From positions 1-58,012 of the forward strand of contig PAND01000028.1 of NCBI GenBank assembly GCA_002707525.1: a stretch of DNA of 58,012 bases. The letters are read 5' to 3'. The DNA comes from Flavobacteriales bacterium (lineage in GTDB: Bacteria > Bacteroidota > Bacteroidia > Flavobacteriales > Schleiferiaceae). The notes below the pieces were generated by a model. That model was not told where the DNA came from, did not search any database, and saw only the letters and a list, made by a program, of their open reading frames with translations. The position numbers and the translations under genes were made by a program. Of the stretch, positions 46,337 to 54,131 are shown piece after piece. Numbering within the stretch: the stretch's first letter is position 1; the number at the start of each line of letters is the position of its first letter.

Positions 46337-47101
46337 ATGAAATTACTCTCCTTTAATGTGAATGGTGTCCGTGCCGCCGCGGGAAAAACTTTAGTTGAAG
46401 ACTTGCACAAACTGGATTGTGATGTGGTCGGTTTACAGGAGACAAAAGCCACTCCAGATCAGGTTAAGGAGGCTTTAAGTGAATTGCGAGGTTACTTTAT
46501 CTATGCGTTCAGTGCAGAGAAAAAAGGATACAGTGGTACTGCAATTCTTTCAAAAGTGGAGCCGTTGTCTGTAACCAATGGTATTGGCATCCCAATACAT
46601 GATAACGAGGGGAGGTCAATTACTGCTGAATTTGAAGAACTTTTCTATGTCACAGTTTATGTTCCAAATTCGTCTTCTGGTTTAAAGCGCATTGATTATA
46701 GAACCAAAGAATGGGACGTTGCCTTCCTGAAATACCTTAAGAAATTAGAACAGACTAAGCCCGTAGTGGTCTGTGGTGATTTAAATGTGGCACACCAAGA
46801 AATTGATTTAAAGAATCCTAAATCAAACTATAACAAGACTCCCGGTTACACACAAGCTGAAATTGACGGGTTGACTACCGCGCTTGCATCTGGATTTGTG
46901 GATACATTCCGAAGTTTAAATCCACAAACTATCAAATATAGCTGGTGGAGCTATCGCGGCGGTGCTCGACCGAAAAATGTTGGTTGGCGTTTGGATTATT
47001 TTCTAGTGAGTGAAAGCCTAATGTCTCAAGTCAAAGACAGTGAGATTTTAAATGACATTTTGGGAAGCGATCACTGCCCAGTGCAATTAACTATTTTTTA
47101 G
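46337..47101 (+). CDS. xth: Exodeoxyribonuclease III
   Basis: AP endonuclease/3'-5' exonuclease of base-excision repair, 254 residues. Catalytic motifs: SFNVNGVRAA at the N terminus (Asn), LQETKA (Glu, metal ligand), GDLNVAHQEIDLKNPKSN (Asp and Asn), and the C-terminal LGSDHCPVQL with the His-Asp pair. The ATG follows the mutase stop with no gap, so the two are cotranscribed despite unrelated roles. Its 3' end overlaps the convergent 72-residue gene by 11 bases. Confidence 0.96.
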   Translation: MKLLSFNVNGVRAAAGKTLVEDLHKLDCDVVGLQETKATPDQVKEALSELRGYFIYAFSAEKKGYSGTAILSKVEPLSVTNGIGIPIHDNEGRSITAEFEELFYVTVYVPNSSSGLKRIDYRTKEWDVAFLKYLKKLEQTKPVVVCGDLNVAHQEIDLKNPKSNYNKTPGYTQAEIDGLTTALASGFVDTFRSLNPQTIKYSWWSYRGGARPKNVGWRLDYFLVSESLMSQVKDSEILNDILGSDHCPVQLTIF

Positions 47102-47309
47102 TGTCTCCTGAATTAATTTGAGCGGTTTTTACTTTTTGCTCAAAATCGGAAATTTTATCACCTGCTCTCTGGATTTCATCTGCTACTAAAGCTATCCGTT
47201 CTCTTTGTTCTTCTCCTAGAAGCATTGATAAAACTTGAATTTGAAGCGATGCCCCGGTTAAATGATTCTTGACATCATGGGCGAATTTTTGGTATTCTTT
47301 GTAATCCAT
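47091..47309 (-). CDS. Orphan histidine-kinase DHp-like helical hairpin protein
   Basis: A 72-residue all-helical protein. Residues 8-20 (KFAHDVKNHLTGA) look like the phosphoacceptor H-box of histidine kinases, with H11 in the usual place after a hydrophobic pair, followed by D12 and N15 as in the HDxxN subclass. Residues 24-58 could form the second DHp helix. There is no ATP-binding domain, sensor domain or membrane segment. It lies 30 bases after the secreted M1 peptidase gene as the last gene of the ung-to-peptidase chain. It may be a phosphotransfer module, a remnant kinase or an unrelated coiled coil; the sequence does not decide. Confidence 0.6.
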   Translation of the reverse strand: MDYKEYQKFAHDVKNHLTGASLQIQVLSMLLGEEQRERIALVADEIQRAGDKISDFEQKVKTAQINSGDTKK

Positions 47310-47339
47310 ATAAAAAGGTAACTAATCCATAAGACTTGT

Positions 47340-49760
47340 TTAGAGAATTGAAAACCTTTTTACGCCTAATTCGCAATGAAAAAGATAATTTCCCTTATCT
47401 AGTTGTTCGGGTAATAGTACGGTACTGATTTTATTTACAATTGTTGATTTTCCTTCTGCAACGTGCCTTCCTCTGGTATCCGTTATCTCATAGCTTAAAA
47501 AGTCACCAGTCAAATTGGTACGGACTTGCAATTCTTGCGACGCTGGATTTGGGAATATTGTATATTCATTTGTTGATGATTCGATGTTTCCAATATTGGA
47601 CGTATTCATAATCCAGTAATACCGAGAAACATGCTTAGGCGTAAAACTTATGTTGCCAACTCCTGTATTACCAAGAGCCTGAGTGGAAGCATTTCCAATG
47701 GGTACTCCATTTTTCCATTTGATAGTAGGGCTTTCGCCTATAGTCATGTTACTAGCAGGAAGTCCGTTTAAATCGCTGTCTAGACCGCCATTGTTTGGAT
47801 TGGTATTAAATGGTATAGTCACTTCAAAAGGAAGCTCACTCTCATAACTTATTGGAGGTGAATGATTTCCCTCATAGCCAATGAAATAAAAGTGGTCTCT
47901 GCTTGTGGTTCCATTAGGTTCATACAAGCCTGCTGTGCGATGGTGCCAAACATAGAATGTGCCGTCTAGTCCGCTATTAGTGCTCTTTGGGGTGATTTTA
48001 ACACCAGTTTTCGCTAAGGTCCTGGTTCCAGTTAAACTAGACCATGTAAAGGTGTCATAAACTGAAGTGCCCAAGGATTCTGCGCTATCATTTGTGCTGA
48101 GCCAATAATCTTGCCCTGCCCCTAAATCTATACTATTGGTATAATAGGTAGAATCCAAATTGTTAGCCTGGAAATTGGAGGATGTGCCTAGTGATAACTT
48201 ACCCTGATAACCATGATTAAAGCTATGCTTATAAATAGAAACGGGAACTGATTTCCCACTTCCTTTGTAAGTTCCTGTATGCGCACTAAGGTGGTGCAGA
48301 TTTATAGATTTAGTGGTTGCACTCCAGTTTGCATTGACGGGATAGTTCAATTCCATCCATGCCCCGTGGTAGCCCGTATTATAAATCCAGTCGTTCCAGA
48401 AATCATCTAAATTCCTTCCAGTAGCGGCTGATAAGGAAGTTTTAAATCCTTCTGCACTTATGTTTCCATAAAGGTTACTTGCTAAGAGTTGTTTGATTCC
48501 AGAGCTAAAAAGACTATCTCCAAGGAACTCTCTTAAATTGTGCACAACCATAGCACCTTTTTGATACGTATGGGTCCCGTATGTTTGGTCTTGATTGACA
48601 CCACTGAGGGCAAGATGCCCTCCGTCATTGGCGTAGGCTTGCTTTAAAACTAGGCTTTGATTATTCTGTACCGTTTTTATGTATTTGTAGCGTCCATATA
48701 CGGACTCTTCATAAAGATGCGAACCAAATTCTGCAAAGCCTTCATTAATCCACATGTCTTCTGCAGTTCTAGTGGTTATACCGTTGCCAAACCACATATG
48801 AGCTAATTCATGTGCAATGATGTCTTCACCAGCTAAATTGGCATTCGCTAGATTTCGAGGTAGATGAACCATTCCAGCATGTTCCATGGCGCCCGTAATA
48901 GTTAATGCATAGCCCACTTTTTCAAAAGGGTAGGGTCCGAATTCCTTGATAAATGCGTCATAGATTTCGGTGAGATGCACAAATCCTGCGGTCATATTAC
49001 TTGTATCCTGAGCGCGACCATAGATCTCAAACGATTTTCCATCGTGAGTCCAACTTTGTTTGAAATAATCAGAAACGGCTATACTTACTAAATATGAGGG
49101 TATTGGTTTCTGCCCTTCCCATTTCCACATAAGGTCTCCATTGCCCAGTGTGTCAATTTCCGAGAGGATACCATTACTTACACCAACTTTATTTGGAGAA
49201 GTGATAATATTCATTTCCTCTAAAATGCTTTTTTCTACAAAATTGTCAAAGCAGGGAAAAACACTACGACCATATACGTGCGGATTTGCTGCAAACCCCA
49301 CGCCCAAATTATATTGATAAGCTCCGTCTAAATGCACACCGCCCCATCCGCTCGCATCCTTGGTAGTGGCGCCGTGGTAGTATAAATCCCAATACATTGT
49401 TTGTCCCGCAGAAACCGATTCATTGATGATAACATGTTCACCGTGCTGAGTAAAATTTAATGAACCATTTGATGATATAACACTGTCCACGGTAAAACCT
49501 AAAAGATCGAAACGTAAGTTATTGAATGCGAGTTTTGAATACAGCTGGTATTTTGCCACTCCACTAAGCTGTCCATTTCCAAAATCACGACTGTCTATGG
49601 TTAATTTTAGCTTTTGAAGATCCGCAGTATCCGAGCGAGAATTGTAATTGATAGGTGCGCTACTTTGAGGCGAAGTTAGATTCTTGGTGCTTTGACAATT
49701 AAATTGTGCCTGAAGCTTACTGCTAATAACAAAGGAAAGAATGAGGAGGATCGTTCTCAT
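47340..49760 (-). CDS. Secreted M1-family metallopeptidase with T9SS sorting domain
   Basis: An 806-residue exported aminopeptidase-like protein. A signal peptide (1-18, ending LQAQ) is followed by the M1 N-terminal beta domain and the catalytic domain. The zinc site is HELAH at 317-321 with the third ligand E340 in WINEGFAEF, an exact HEXXH-X18-E. The exopeptidase motif reads GAMEHAGM in place of GAMEN. The C-terminal 75 residues form a type A T9SS sorting domain (IFPNPASQELQVRTN, TDTRGRHVAEGK, GNYLFHCELG). It starts two bases after rlmB's stop. Likely a cell-surface or released peptidase for protein-rich substrates. Confidence 0.9.
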   Translation of the reverse strand: MRTILLILSFVISSKLQAQFNCQSTKNLTSPQSSAPINYNSRSDTADLQKLKLTIDSRDFGNGQLSGVAKYQLYSKLAFNNLRFDLLGFTVDSVISSNGSLNFTQHGEHVIINESVSAGQTMYWDLYYHGATTKDASGWGGVHLDGAYQYNLGVGFAANPHVYGRSVFPCFDNFVEKSILEEMNIITSPNKVGVSNGILSEIDTLGNGDLMWKWEGQKPIPSYLVSIAVSDYFKQSWTHDGKSFEIYGRAQDTSNMTAGFVHLTEIYDAFIKEFGPYPFEKVGYALTITGAMEHAGMVHLPRNLANANLAGEDIIAHELAHMWFGNGITTRTAEDMWINEGFAEFGSHLYEESVYGRYKYIKTVQNNQSLVLKQAYANDGGHLALSGVNQDQTYGTHTYQKGAMVVHNLREFLGDSLFSSGIKQLLASNLYGNISAEGFKTSLSAATGRNLDDFWNDWIYNTGYHGAWMELNYPVNANWSATTKSINLHHLSAHTGTYKGSGKSVPVSIYKHSFNHGYQGKLSLGTSSNFQANNLDSTYYTNSIDLGAGQDYWLSTNDSAESLGTSVYDTFTWSSLTGTRTLAKTGVKITPKSTNSGLDGTFYVWHHRTAGLYEPNGTTSRDHFYFIGYEGNHSPPISYESELPFEVTIPFNTNPNNGGLDSDLNGLPASNMTIGESPTIKWKNGVPIGNASTQALGNTGVGNISFTPKHVSRYYWIMNTSNIGNIESSTNEYTIFPNPASQELQVRTNLTGDFLSYEITDTRGRHVAEGKSTIVNKISTVLLPEQLDKGNYLFHCELGVKRFSIL

Positions 49761-49762
49761 TA

Positions 49763-50497
49763 TTAACCTCTTTGTCTCACCGCTTCAAATAGTAGAATAC
49801 CAGTAGCTACGCTAACATTGAGAGAATTAATATGTCCTCTCATTGGTATAAGCGCCTTTGCATCTGCTAATTGAATTAAGCTTTTATGAACACCGGTCTC
49901 CTCATTGCCCATGATTAACATGCAGGGTTCTTGGAATGGTGCGTCATACATGGACGTATCAGATTTTTCTGTACCTGCTATGATTTTTAAGCCTAGACTT
50001 TGTGCTAAGAAAATCGCGTCTTTCATGTGGTTTACTTTGCAAATAGGTATTTCCAAAAGGGCGCCGGTTGAAGTGCGAATGGCATCTGCGCTCACTGGAG
50101 CACTATCGTTTTTTGGCAGAATGATTGCGTCAACGCCAGAGCACTCGGCAGATCGTGCAATGGCACCAAAGTTTCGGACATCAGTAATACGATCTAAAGC
50201 AAGGATTAGAGGCTTTTTACCTGCTTCCACAGTTTTGGTTATGACTTCTTCAAGATCATAGAAATCAACTGGACTTAAAAATGCTACAGCACCCTGATGA
50301 TTTCCTCGAGTCAATCGATTGAGCTTTTCAACCGGAACGTATTTAGGAGCAATGCCTTGATCCCGAAGTGTGCCCTCAAGCTGAGAATACAGTGCGCCTC
50401 CAAGACCTTTTTGGAGAAATACCTTATCAATGGTTTTTTCGTCTTGAGTGGCTTGTAAAATGGGTCTAAGTCCGTAAATGAGTTGGTCGTTGGCCAT
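49763..50497 (-). CDS. rlmB: 23S rRNA (guanosine-2'-O-)-methyltransferase RlmB
   Basis: SPOUT-class (TrmH family) methyltransferase, 244 residues, acting on G2251 in the 23S peptidyl-transferase region. Motif 1 is LDRITDVRNFGAIARSAEC with the conserved Asn and Arg, motif 2 IMGNEETGVHKSLI, and motif 3 IPMRGHINSLNVSVATGILLFE with the knot-forming Asn. An N-terminal L30e-like substrate domain covers about 1-80 (IYGLRPILQA). Its start shares a base with the rmuC stop, showing coupling, and the M1 peptidase gene follows after two bases. Confidence 0.93.
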   Translation of the reverse strand: MANDQLIYGLRPILQATQDEKTIDKVFLQKGLGGALYSQLEGTLRDQGIAPKYVPVEKLNRLTRGNHQGAVAFLSPVDFYDLEEVITKTVEAGKKPLILALDRITDVRNFGAIARSAECSGVDAIILPKNDSAPVSADAIRTSTGALLEIPICKVNHMKDAIFLAQSLGLKIIAGTEKSDTSMYDAPFQEPCMLIMGNEETGVHKSLIQLADAKALIPMRGHINSLNVSVATGILLFEAVRQRG

Positions 50498-51879
50498 TAT
50501 TCTTTAATTGATTTTGTAGACGATTTATCAGAAAACTCACCTAGATTGGCTCGTTCAATGATTCTACTGTCTAATTTTTTCTTTGTTTTACTGCCCAGTT
50601 CTTTTAATCGCTCAACCTGACTAATCAAGTTCCCTCTTCCATCAACCATCTTATTCATGGAACTTTCGTAGGTTTTTTGAGCAGTATTAAATTGGTCACC
50701 TAGTTTTAATAGGTCTTCGCTTAATCCAACAAACTTATCATAAAGTTTGCCGCCTGCATCCGCGATTTCTATCACATTCCTTGTTTGCTTTTCTTGCCTC
50801 CAAGCCATTGCGATGGTCTTCAAAGTTGCAAGTAGGGTTGAAGTAGATACCAAGATGATTTTTTTAGAAAATGCGAATTCGTAAAGTGTGCCGTCAAATT
50901 TAGTTGCTTCCATAAAAGCAGCTTCAATGGGTATAAAAAGAAGTACAAATTCTGGCGTAGCCCCATCATAAAGTTGTGGATAGTCTTTCTCACTAAGTTG
51001 TTTGATGTGCGTTTGAATGCTTAAAATGAGTGATTTCATATGTTTCTTCGAACCTTCCGCTTCCTCAGAATTCACATAGGCTTCCCAAGCTACTAGCGAG
51101 ACTTTAGAATCGACTATAATCTTTTTGTCTTCAGGTAGTTGTATAATAACATCCGGCTGAAGTCTGCGTCCGTCTGCGGTGGTTTCGCTGTTTTGAACAA
51201 AGAATTCTTGGTTTTTAGTCAATCCACTCATTTCCAAAGCTCGTTCTAAAACGAATTCACCCCAGTTTCCCTGCTTCTTAGTATCACCTCTTAGTGCTTT
51301 TGCTAGACCGCTTGCTTCGGCTGTGAGTTGGTCGTTCATGGTTTTTAAGGCTTTAATGTTCTCCATTAAGGCACTTGAATTCTTAAGTTCTTCTTTATGA
51401 TTTTCTTTAACAGTTTTTTCAAAGTCTGTTAATTTCAGTTTAAACGGAGTGAGTAACTTGTCTAGCTCTTCACTATTGGTAGTTTTGAACTGTTTCGATT
51501 TTTCTTCAAGGATTTTTTCTGCCAATACCTTGAATTCATTGGTCATGGTTTCTTTATCTGCTTTTGCCTGCTCTTTTTGGGATTCAAAATGATCTTGCTG
51601 AAGCTTTATTTTTTCATGCGCTGCCTCAAGTTTAGCTTCAAGTGAACTAATCGTTTGGGCATTTTTTATCTGCTCTTCAGATAAAGATTCTTTGGCTTTA
51701 CTGAGTTTTTGGGAGGTGATTGATGCCTCAGATTTAAGTTCATTTAATTGTTCCTCTGCCCATTTCGGGATAGCGCCAGTAGGCGCAGAAGTTCCTTTAC
51801 TTGTTGATCTTATCCTAAGGAAAAGGAGAACAACTAGGATGAGATTAATTACCGCGAAAACAATTGTTGTCAGATCCAT
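50497..51879 (-). CDS. rmuC: DNA recombination protein RmuC
   Basis: A 460-residue protein of the RmuC family. One N-terminal membrane helix (about 4-22) is followed by a long coiled coil (about 40-185) rich in Glu, Lys and Ala, then the nuclease-like core with GNWGEFVLERALEMSGL, PDVIIQLPEDKKIIVDSKV (restriction-enzyme-like Asp and DSK), and EFVLLFIPIEAAF. RmuC limits inversion between short inverted repeats and has been tied to genome stability and phage defence-like roles. It sits 21 bases after ung and one base overlaps rlmB. Confidence 0.93.
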   Translation of the reverse strand: MDLTTIVFAVINLILVVLLFLRIRSTSKGTSAPTGAIPKWAEEQLNELKSEASITSQKLSKAKESLSEEQIKNAQTISSLEAKLEAAHEKIKLQQDHFESQKEQAKADKETMTNEFKVLAEKILEEKSKQFKTTNSEELDKLLTPFKLKLTDFEKTVKENHKEELKNSSALMENIKALKTMNDQLTAEASGLAKALRGDTKKQGNWGEFVLERALEMSGLTKNQEFFVQNSETTADGRRLQPDVIIQLPEDKKIIVDSKVSLVAWEAYVNSEEAEGSKKHMKSLILSIQTHIKQLSEKDYPQLYDGATPEFVLLFIPIEAAFMEATKFDGTLYEFAFSKKIILVSTSTLLATLKTIAMAWRQEKQTRNVIEIADAGGKLYDKFVGLSEDLLKLGDQFNTAQKTYESSMNKMVDGRGNLISQVERLKELGSKTKKKLDSRIIERANLGEFSDKSSTKSIKE

Positions 51880-51900
51880 GAGTATCTTGTGCTTTAGCCT

Positions 51901-52620
51901 TTAAAAAAGTGATTTTTGACCATTTGAAGGCAGCTCCCAATGTACGATTTCCTTACCCTTTTTGATTTGTTCTTTATTAAATGTTGTAAACGGTTTTGAA
52001 CCAAAAAAACCACGATATGCGCTTAATGGTGAAGGGTGAGGAGCATGTATAATGGTTAGCTCATTCTGGCGAAGTTCCTTCGAGACAGTTCTCGCTAATG
52101 TGTTAGCTGGAGTACCAAGGCAAATAAATCCAACACTTGTTGATTCTGTTAAAATGTATTTAATCAAATTAGATGTGAAAATCTCCCAACCTCTTTTGCT
52201 GTGAGATCCTGGTTTTCCTTCGCGAACGGTTAATGCAGTGTTTAATAAAAGTACGCCTTCTTTTCTCCATGAATTGAGATCTCCATGAAGTGGCTGAGGT
52301 AAGGATAAATCGCTCTCATATTCTTTAAAAATATTGCGTAATGATGGCGGCAATTTGATTCCTTGAGAGACTGAAAAGGCTAGACCGTTTGCCTGCTGAA
52401 AACCATGATACGGATCTTGGCCTAGGATAATACACTTTACGCTATCCGCTTGAAGTCCTTCCAAGGCCTTAAAAACATGATGTTGCGGCGGGTAGCATAC
52501 ATGCTCATTATATTCTTTCTGAAGAAAAGTAACAAGTTCAAGCAGGTAGGGCTTTTTTGCTTCCTCGTTCCAAAATAATCTCCAGTCCCTCGGAATCATT
52601 GTTGAAAGGAAGTTGTTCAT
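51901..52620 (-). CDS. ung: Uracil-DNA glycosylase
   Basis: Family-1 uracil-DNA glycosylase, 239 residues, which removes uracil from DNA. The water-activating motif is GQDPYHG with Asp69, the uracil-binding region has PSLRNIFKEYESDL and LLNTALTVREGKPGSH with the specificity Asn, and the minor-groove loop is HPSPLSAYRGFFGSKPF with the catalytic His. The ATG at 52620 is used; a second ATG seven codons later is also possible. First gene of the minus-strand chain to rmuC. It is divergent from the small lipoprotein gene across 68 bases. Confidence 0.95.
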   Translation of the reverse strand: MNNFLSTMIPRDWRLFWNEEAKKPYLLELVTFLQKEYNEHVCYPPQHHVFKALEGLQADSVKCIILGQDPYHGFQQANGLAFSVSQGIKLPPSLRNIFKEYESDLSLPQPLHGDLNSWRKEGVLLLNTALTVREGKPGSHSKRGWEIFTSNLIKYILTESTSVGFICLGTPANTLARTVSKELRQNELTIIHAPHPSPLSAYRGFFGSKPFTTFNKEQIKKGKEIVHWELPSNGQKSLF

Positions 52621-52688
52621 TAGAGACGGATTTTGGCTGGTTTACGTTATTTTTACTCTTTGCAATGTAACAACTAGAAATTTAGAAG

Positions 52689-52808
52689 ATGAAAAAGATA
52701 CTTGGCGCAGCTTTTGTGATTACGGCAATTCTTGCATTATCATCATGTGGAACAGCAGAAAAATGTCCTTCATACTCGCATGTGGAAATTTCTGAACAAC
52801 AAGGTTAA
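52689..52808 (+). CDS. Small predicted lipoprotein (39 residues)
   Basis: A short reading frame with all marks of a lipoprotein: start MKKILG, hydrophobic stretch AAFVITAILAL, then the lipobox LSSC with Cys20 as the lipidated residue. The mature part is only 20 residues, with one further Cys, and ends in EISEQQG. No family is recognised. Its last 29 bases overlap the ytxJ start in another frame, and it comes first after a 68-base divergent region, so the two are likely translated together. An imperfect promoter (TTG at 52633, TA at 52654, TTTG at 52659) precedes it, with one extra base inside the second box. Confidence 0.7.
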   Translation: MKKILGAAFVITAILALSSCGTAEKCPSYSHVEISEQQG

Positions 52809-53178
52809 TTCGTCTTTATCTGCGGATGAAATCAAGTTTGAGCATCCAGAATCTCTTCAGGAAATCTCAGGCTTTCTTGCATTAAAGACGCCTGTTTTTT
52901 TTTACAAACACAGTCCTCGTTGCAGTGTGAGTTTGTTTGTAATGAAGCGGTTGAATTCTGTAAAAATCAATTCGAATGAAACGTGGGTTTATATAGATGT
53001 GATTTCTCAGCGTGCACTCAGTTTAGCCTTGGCAGAAGAAATTGAAGTTAGGCATGAAAGCCCTCAATTAATCTTTTGGTACAACGGCCAATTAGTAGCT
53101 CATGCATCACACGAGAATGTAAATAAAGACATTGTGGATAAGTGGAGAAAAGACCATCGTTTAACTGAACAAGTATAG
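52780..53178 (+). CDS. ytxJ: Monothiol bacilliredoxin YtxJ (BrxC-like)
   Basis: A thioredoxin-fold protein of about 132 residues in the YtxJ family, which removes bacillithiol from mixed disulphides on proteins. The active-site segment is [13 protein letters not shown] with the single redox Cys at residue 48. Later parts match the family: [26 protein letters not shown], with cis-Pro, and [12 protein letters not shown]. An upstream ATG at 52732 is in frame but inside the lipoprotein gene, whereas MWKFLNNKV at 52780 fits YtxJ starts. With the YfiT-like gene at 57234 this points to bacillithiol use. lipA follows after 20 bases. Confidence 0.87.
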   Translation: MWKFLNNKVNSSLSADEIKFEHPESLQEISGFLALKTPVFFYKHSPRCSVSLFVMKRLNSVKINSNETWVYIDVISQRALSLALAEEIEVRHESPQLIFWYNGQLVAHASHENVNKDIVDKWRKDHRLTEQV

Positions 53179-53198
53179 CTTTTAATGGTTTTAGAAAT

Positions 53199-54086
53199 AT
53201 GGTAGATAATCCCAACACAGGAATCGCTCAGGAAGCAAAACAGCGGACGAAAAAGCCTAACTGGTTGCGTGTAAAACTTCCTACGGGTGAAAATTACAAG
53301 AATGTTAGAGGTCTTGTGGATAAATACAAATTACACACCATCTGTGAATCGGGACATTGTCCAAACATGGGTGAGTGTTGGGGTGCCGGTACAGCTACGT
53401 TTATGATTCTTGGTAATATTTGTACTCGTTCATGCGGTTTTTGTAATGTTGCAACTGGCCGTCCTGAGACAGTGGATTGGGAAGAGCCCGAAAAAGTAGC
53501 GCGGAGTGTAAAATTAATGAAAGTGAAACACGCAGTCCTGACCTCCGTAGATAGAGATGATTTAGCAGACGGTGGCTCAATTCTATGGGCAGAAACTGTC
53601 AGGGCAATCAGGAGAATAAGTCCAAATACAACTATGGAGACGCTTATCCCCGACTTCAAAGGAGAGTTACATAATGTAGATCGAATTATTGAAGCGAATC
53701 CGGAGATTGTGAGTCATAATATGGAAACGGTCCGTCGTCTTACAAGAAAAGTTCGTATTCAAGCTCAATTTGATCGTTCTCTTTTGGTATTGAAATACCT
53801 CAAAGAAAAAGGTATCCACAGGACTAAAAGTGGCATCATGTTAGGTCTTGGTGAAACCAAAGAAGAAGTAGTAGAAGCTATGAAAGAGCTGCGTAACGTT
53901 GATGTTGATATTCTAACATTGGGACAATATTTACAACCTACTCCGAAGCATTTGCCTGTTGTTGAGTTTGTTACGCCTGAAGTTTTTGAAGAATTAAAAG
54001 AGATAGGTCTAAATATGGGCTTTAGATATGTAGAAAGTGGCCCCTTGGTCCGCAGTTCATATCATGCTGAAAAGCACTTGGTATAA
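53199..54086 (+). CDS. lipA: Lipoyl synthase
   Basis: Radical-SAM enzyme that inserts two sulphur atoms into octanoyl groups on lipoyl domains. The 295 residues contain the auxiliary cluster motif [12 protein letters not shown] with C49, C54 and C60, the radical-SAM motif CTRSCGFC with C75, C79 and C82, and the C-terminal [10 protein letters not shown] bearing the conserved Ser ligand. Start [13 protein letters not shown] is followed by the typical [14 protein letters not shown]. Cotranscription with ytxJ is likely; lipB is not in the window. Confidence 0.97.
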   Translation: MVDNPNTGIAQEAKQRTKKPNWLRVKLPTGENYKNVRGLVDKYKLHTICESGHCPNMGECWGAGTATFMILGNICTRSCGFCNVATGRPETVDWEEPEKVARSVKLMKVKHAVLTSVDRDDLADGGSILWAETVRAIRRISPNTTMETLIPDFKGELHNVDRIIEANPEIVSHNMETVRRLTRKVRIQAQFDRSLLVLKYLKEKGIHRTKSGIMLGLGETKEEVVEAMKELRNVDVDILTLGQYLQPTPKHLPVVEFVTPEVFEELKEIGLNMGFRYVESGPLVRSSYHAEKHLV

Positions 54087-54108
54087 TAAGACGCAAGCCT
54101 TATTTTTA
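54078..54108 (+). promoter_or_regulatory. Candidate promoter of the large propeller gene
   Basis: TTG at 54078-54080, a 20-base spacer and TATTTTTA at 54101-54108, one base from TAnnTTTG. The first box overlaps the end of lipA. It would begin transcription about 17 bases before the ATG at 54132. Confidence 0.42.
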
Positions 54109-54131
54109 ACGAATAGAAATAGAATTTTTAC

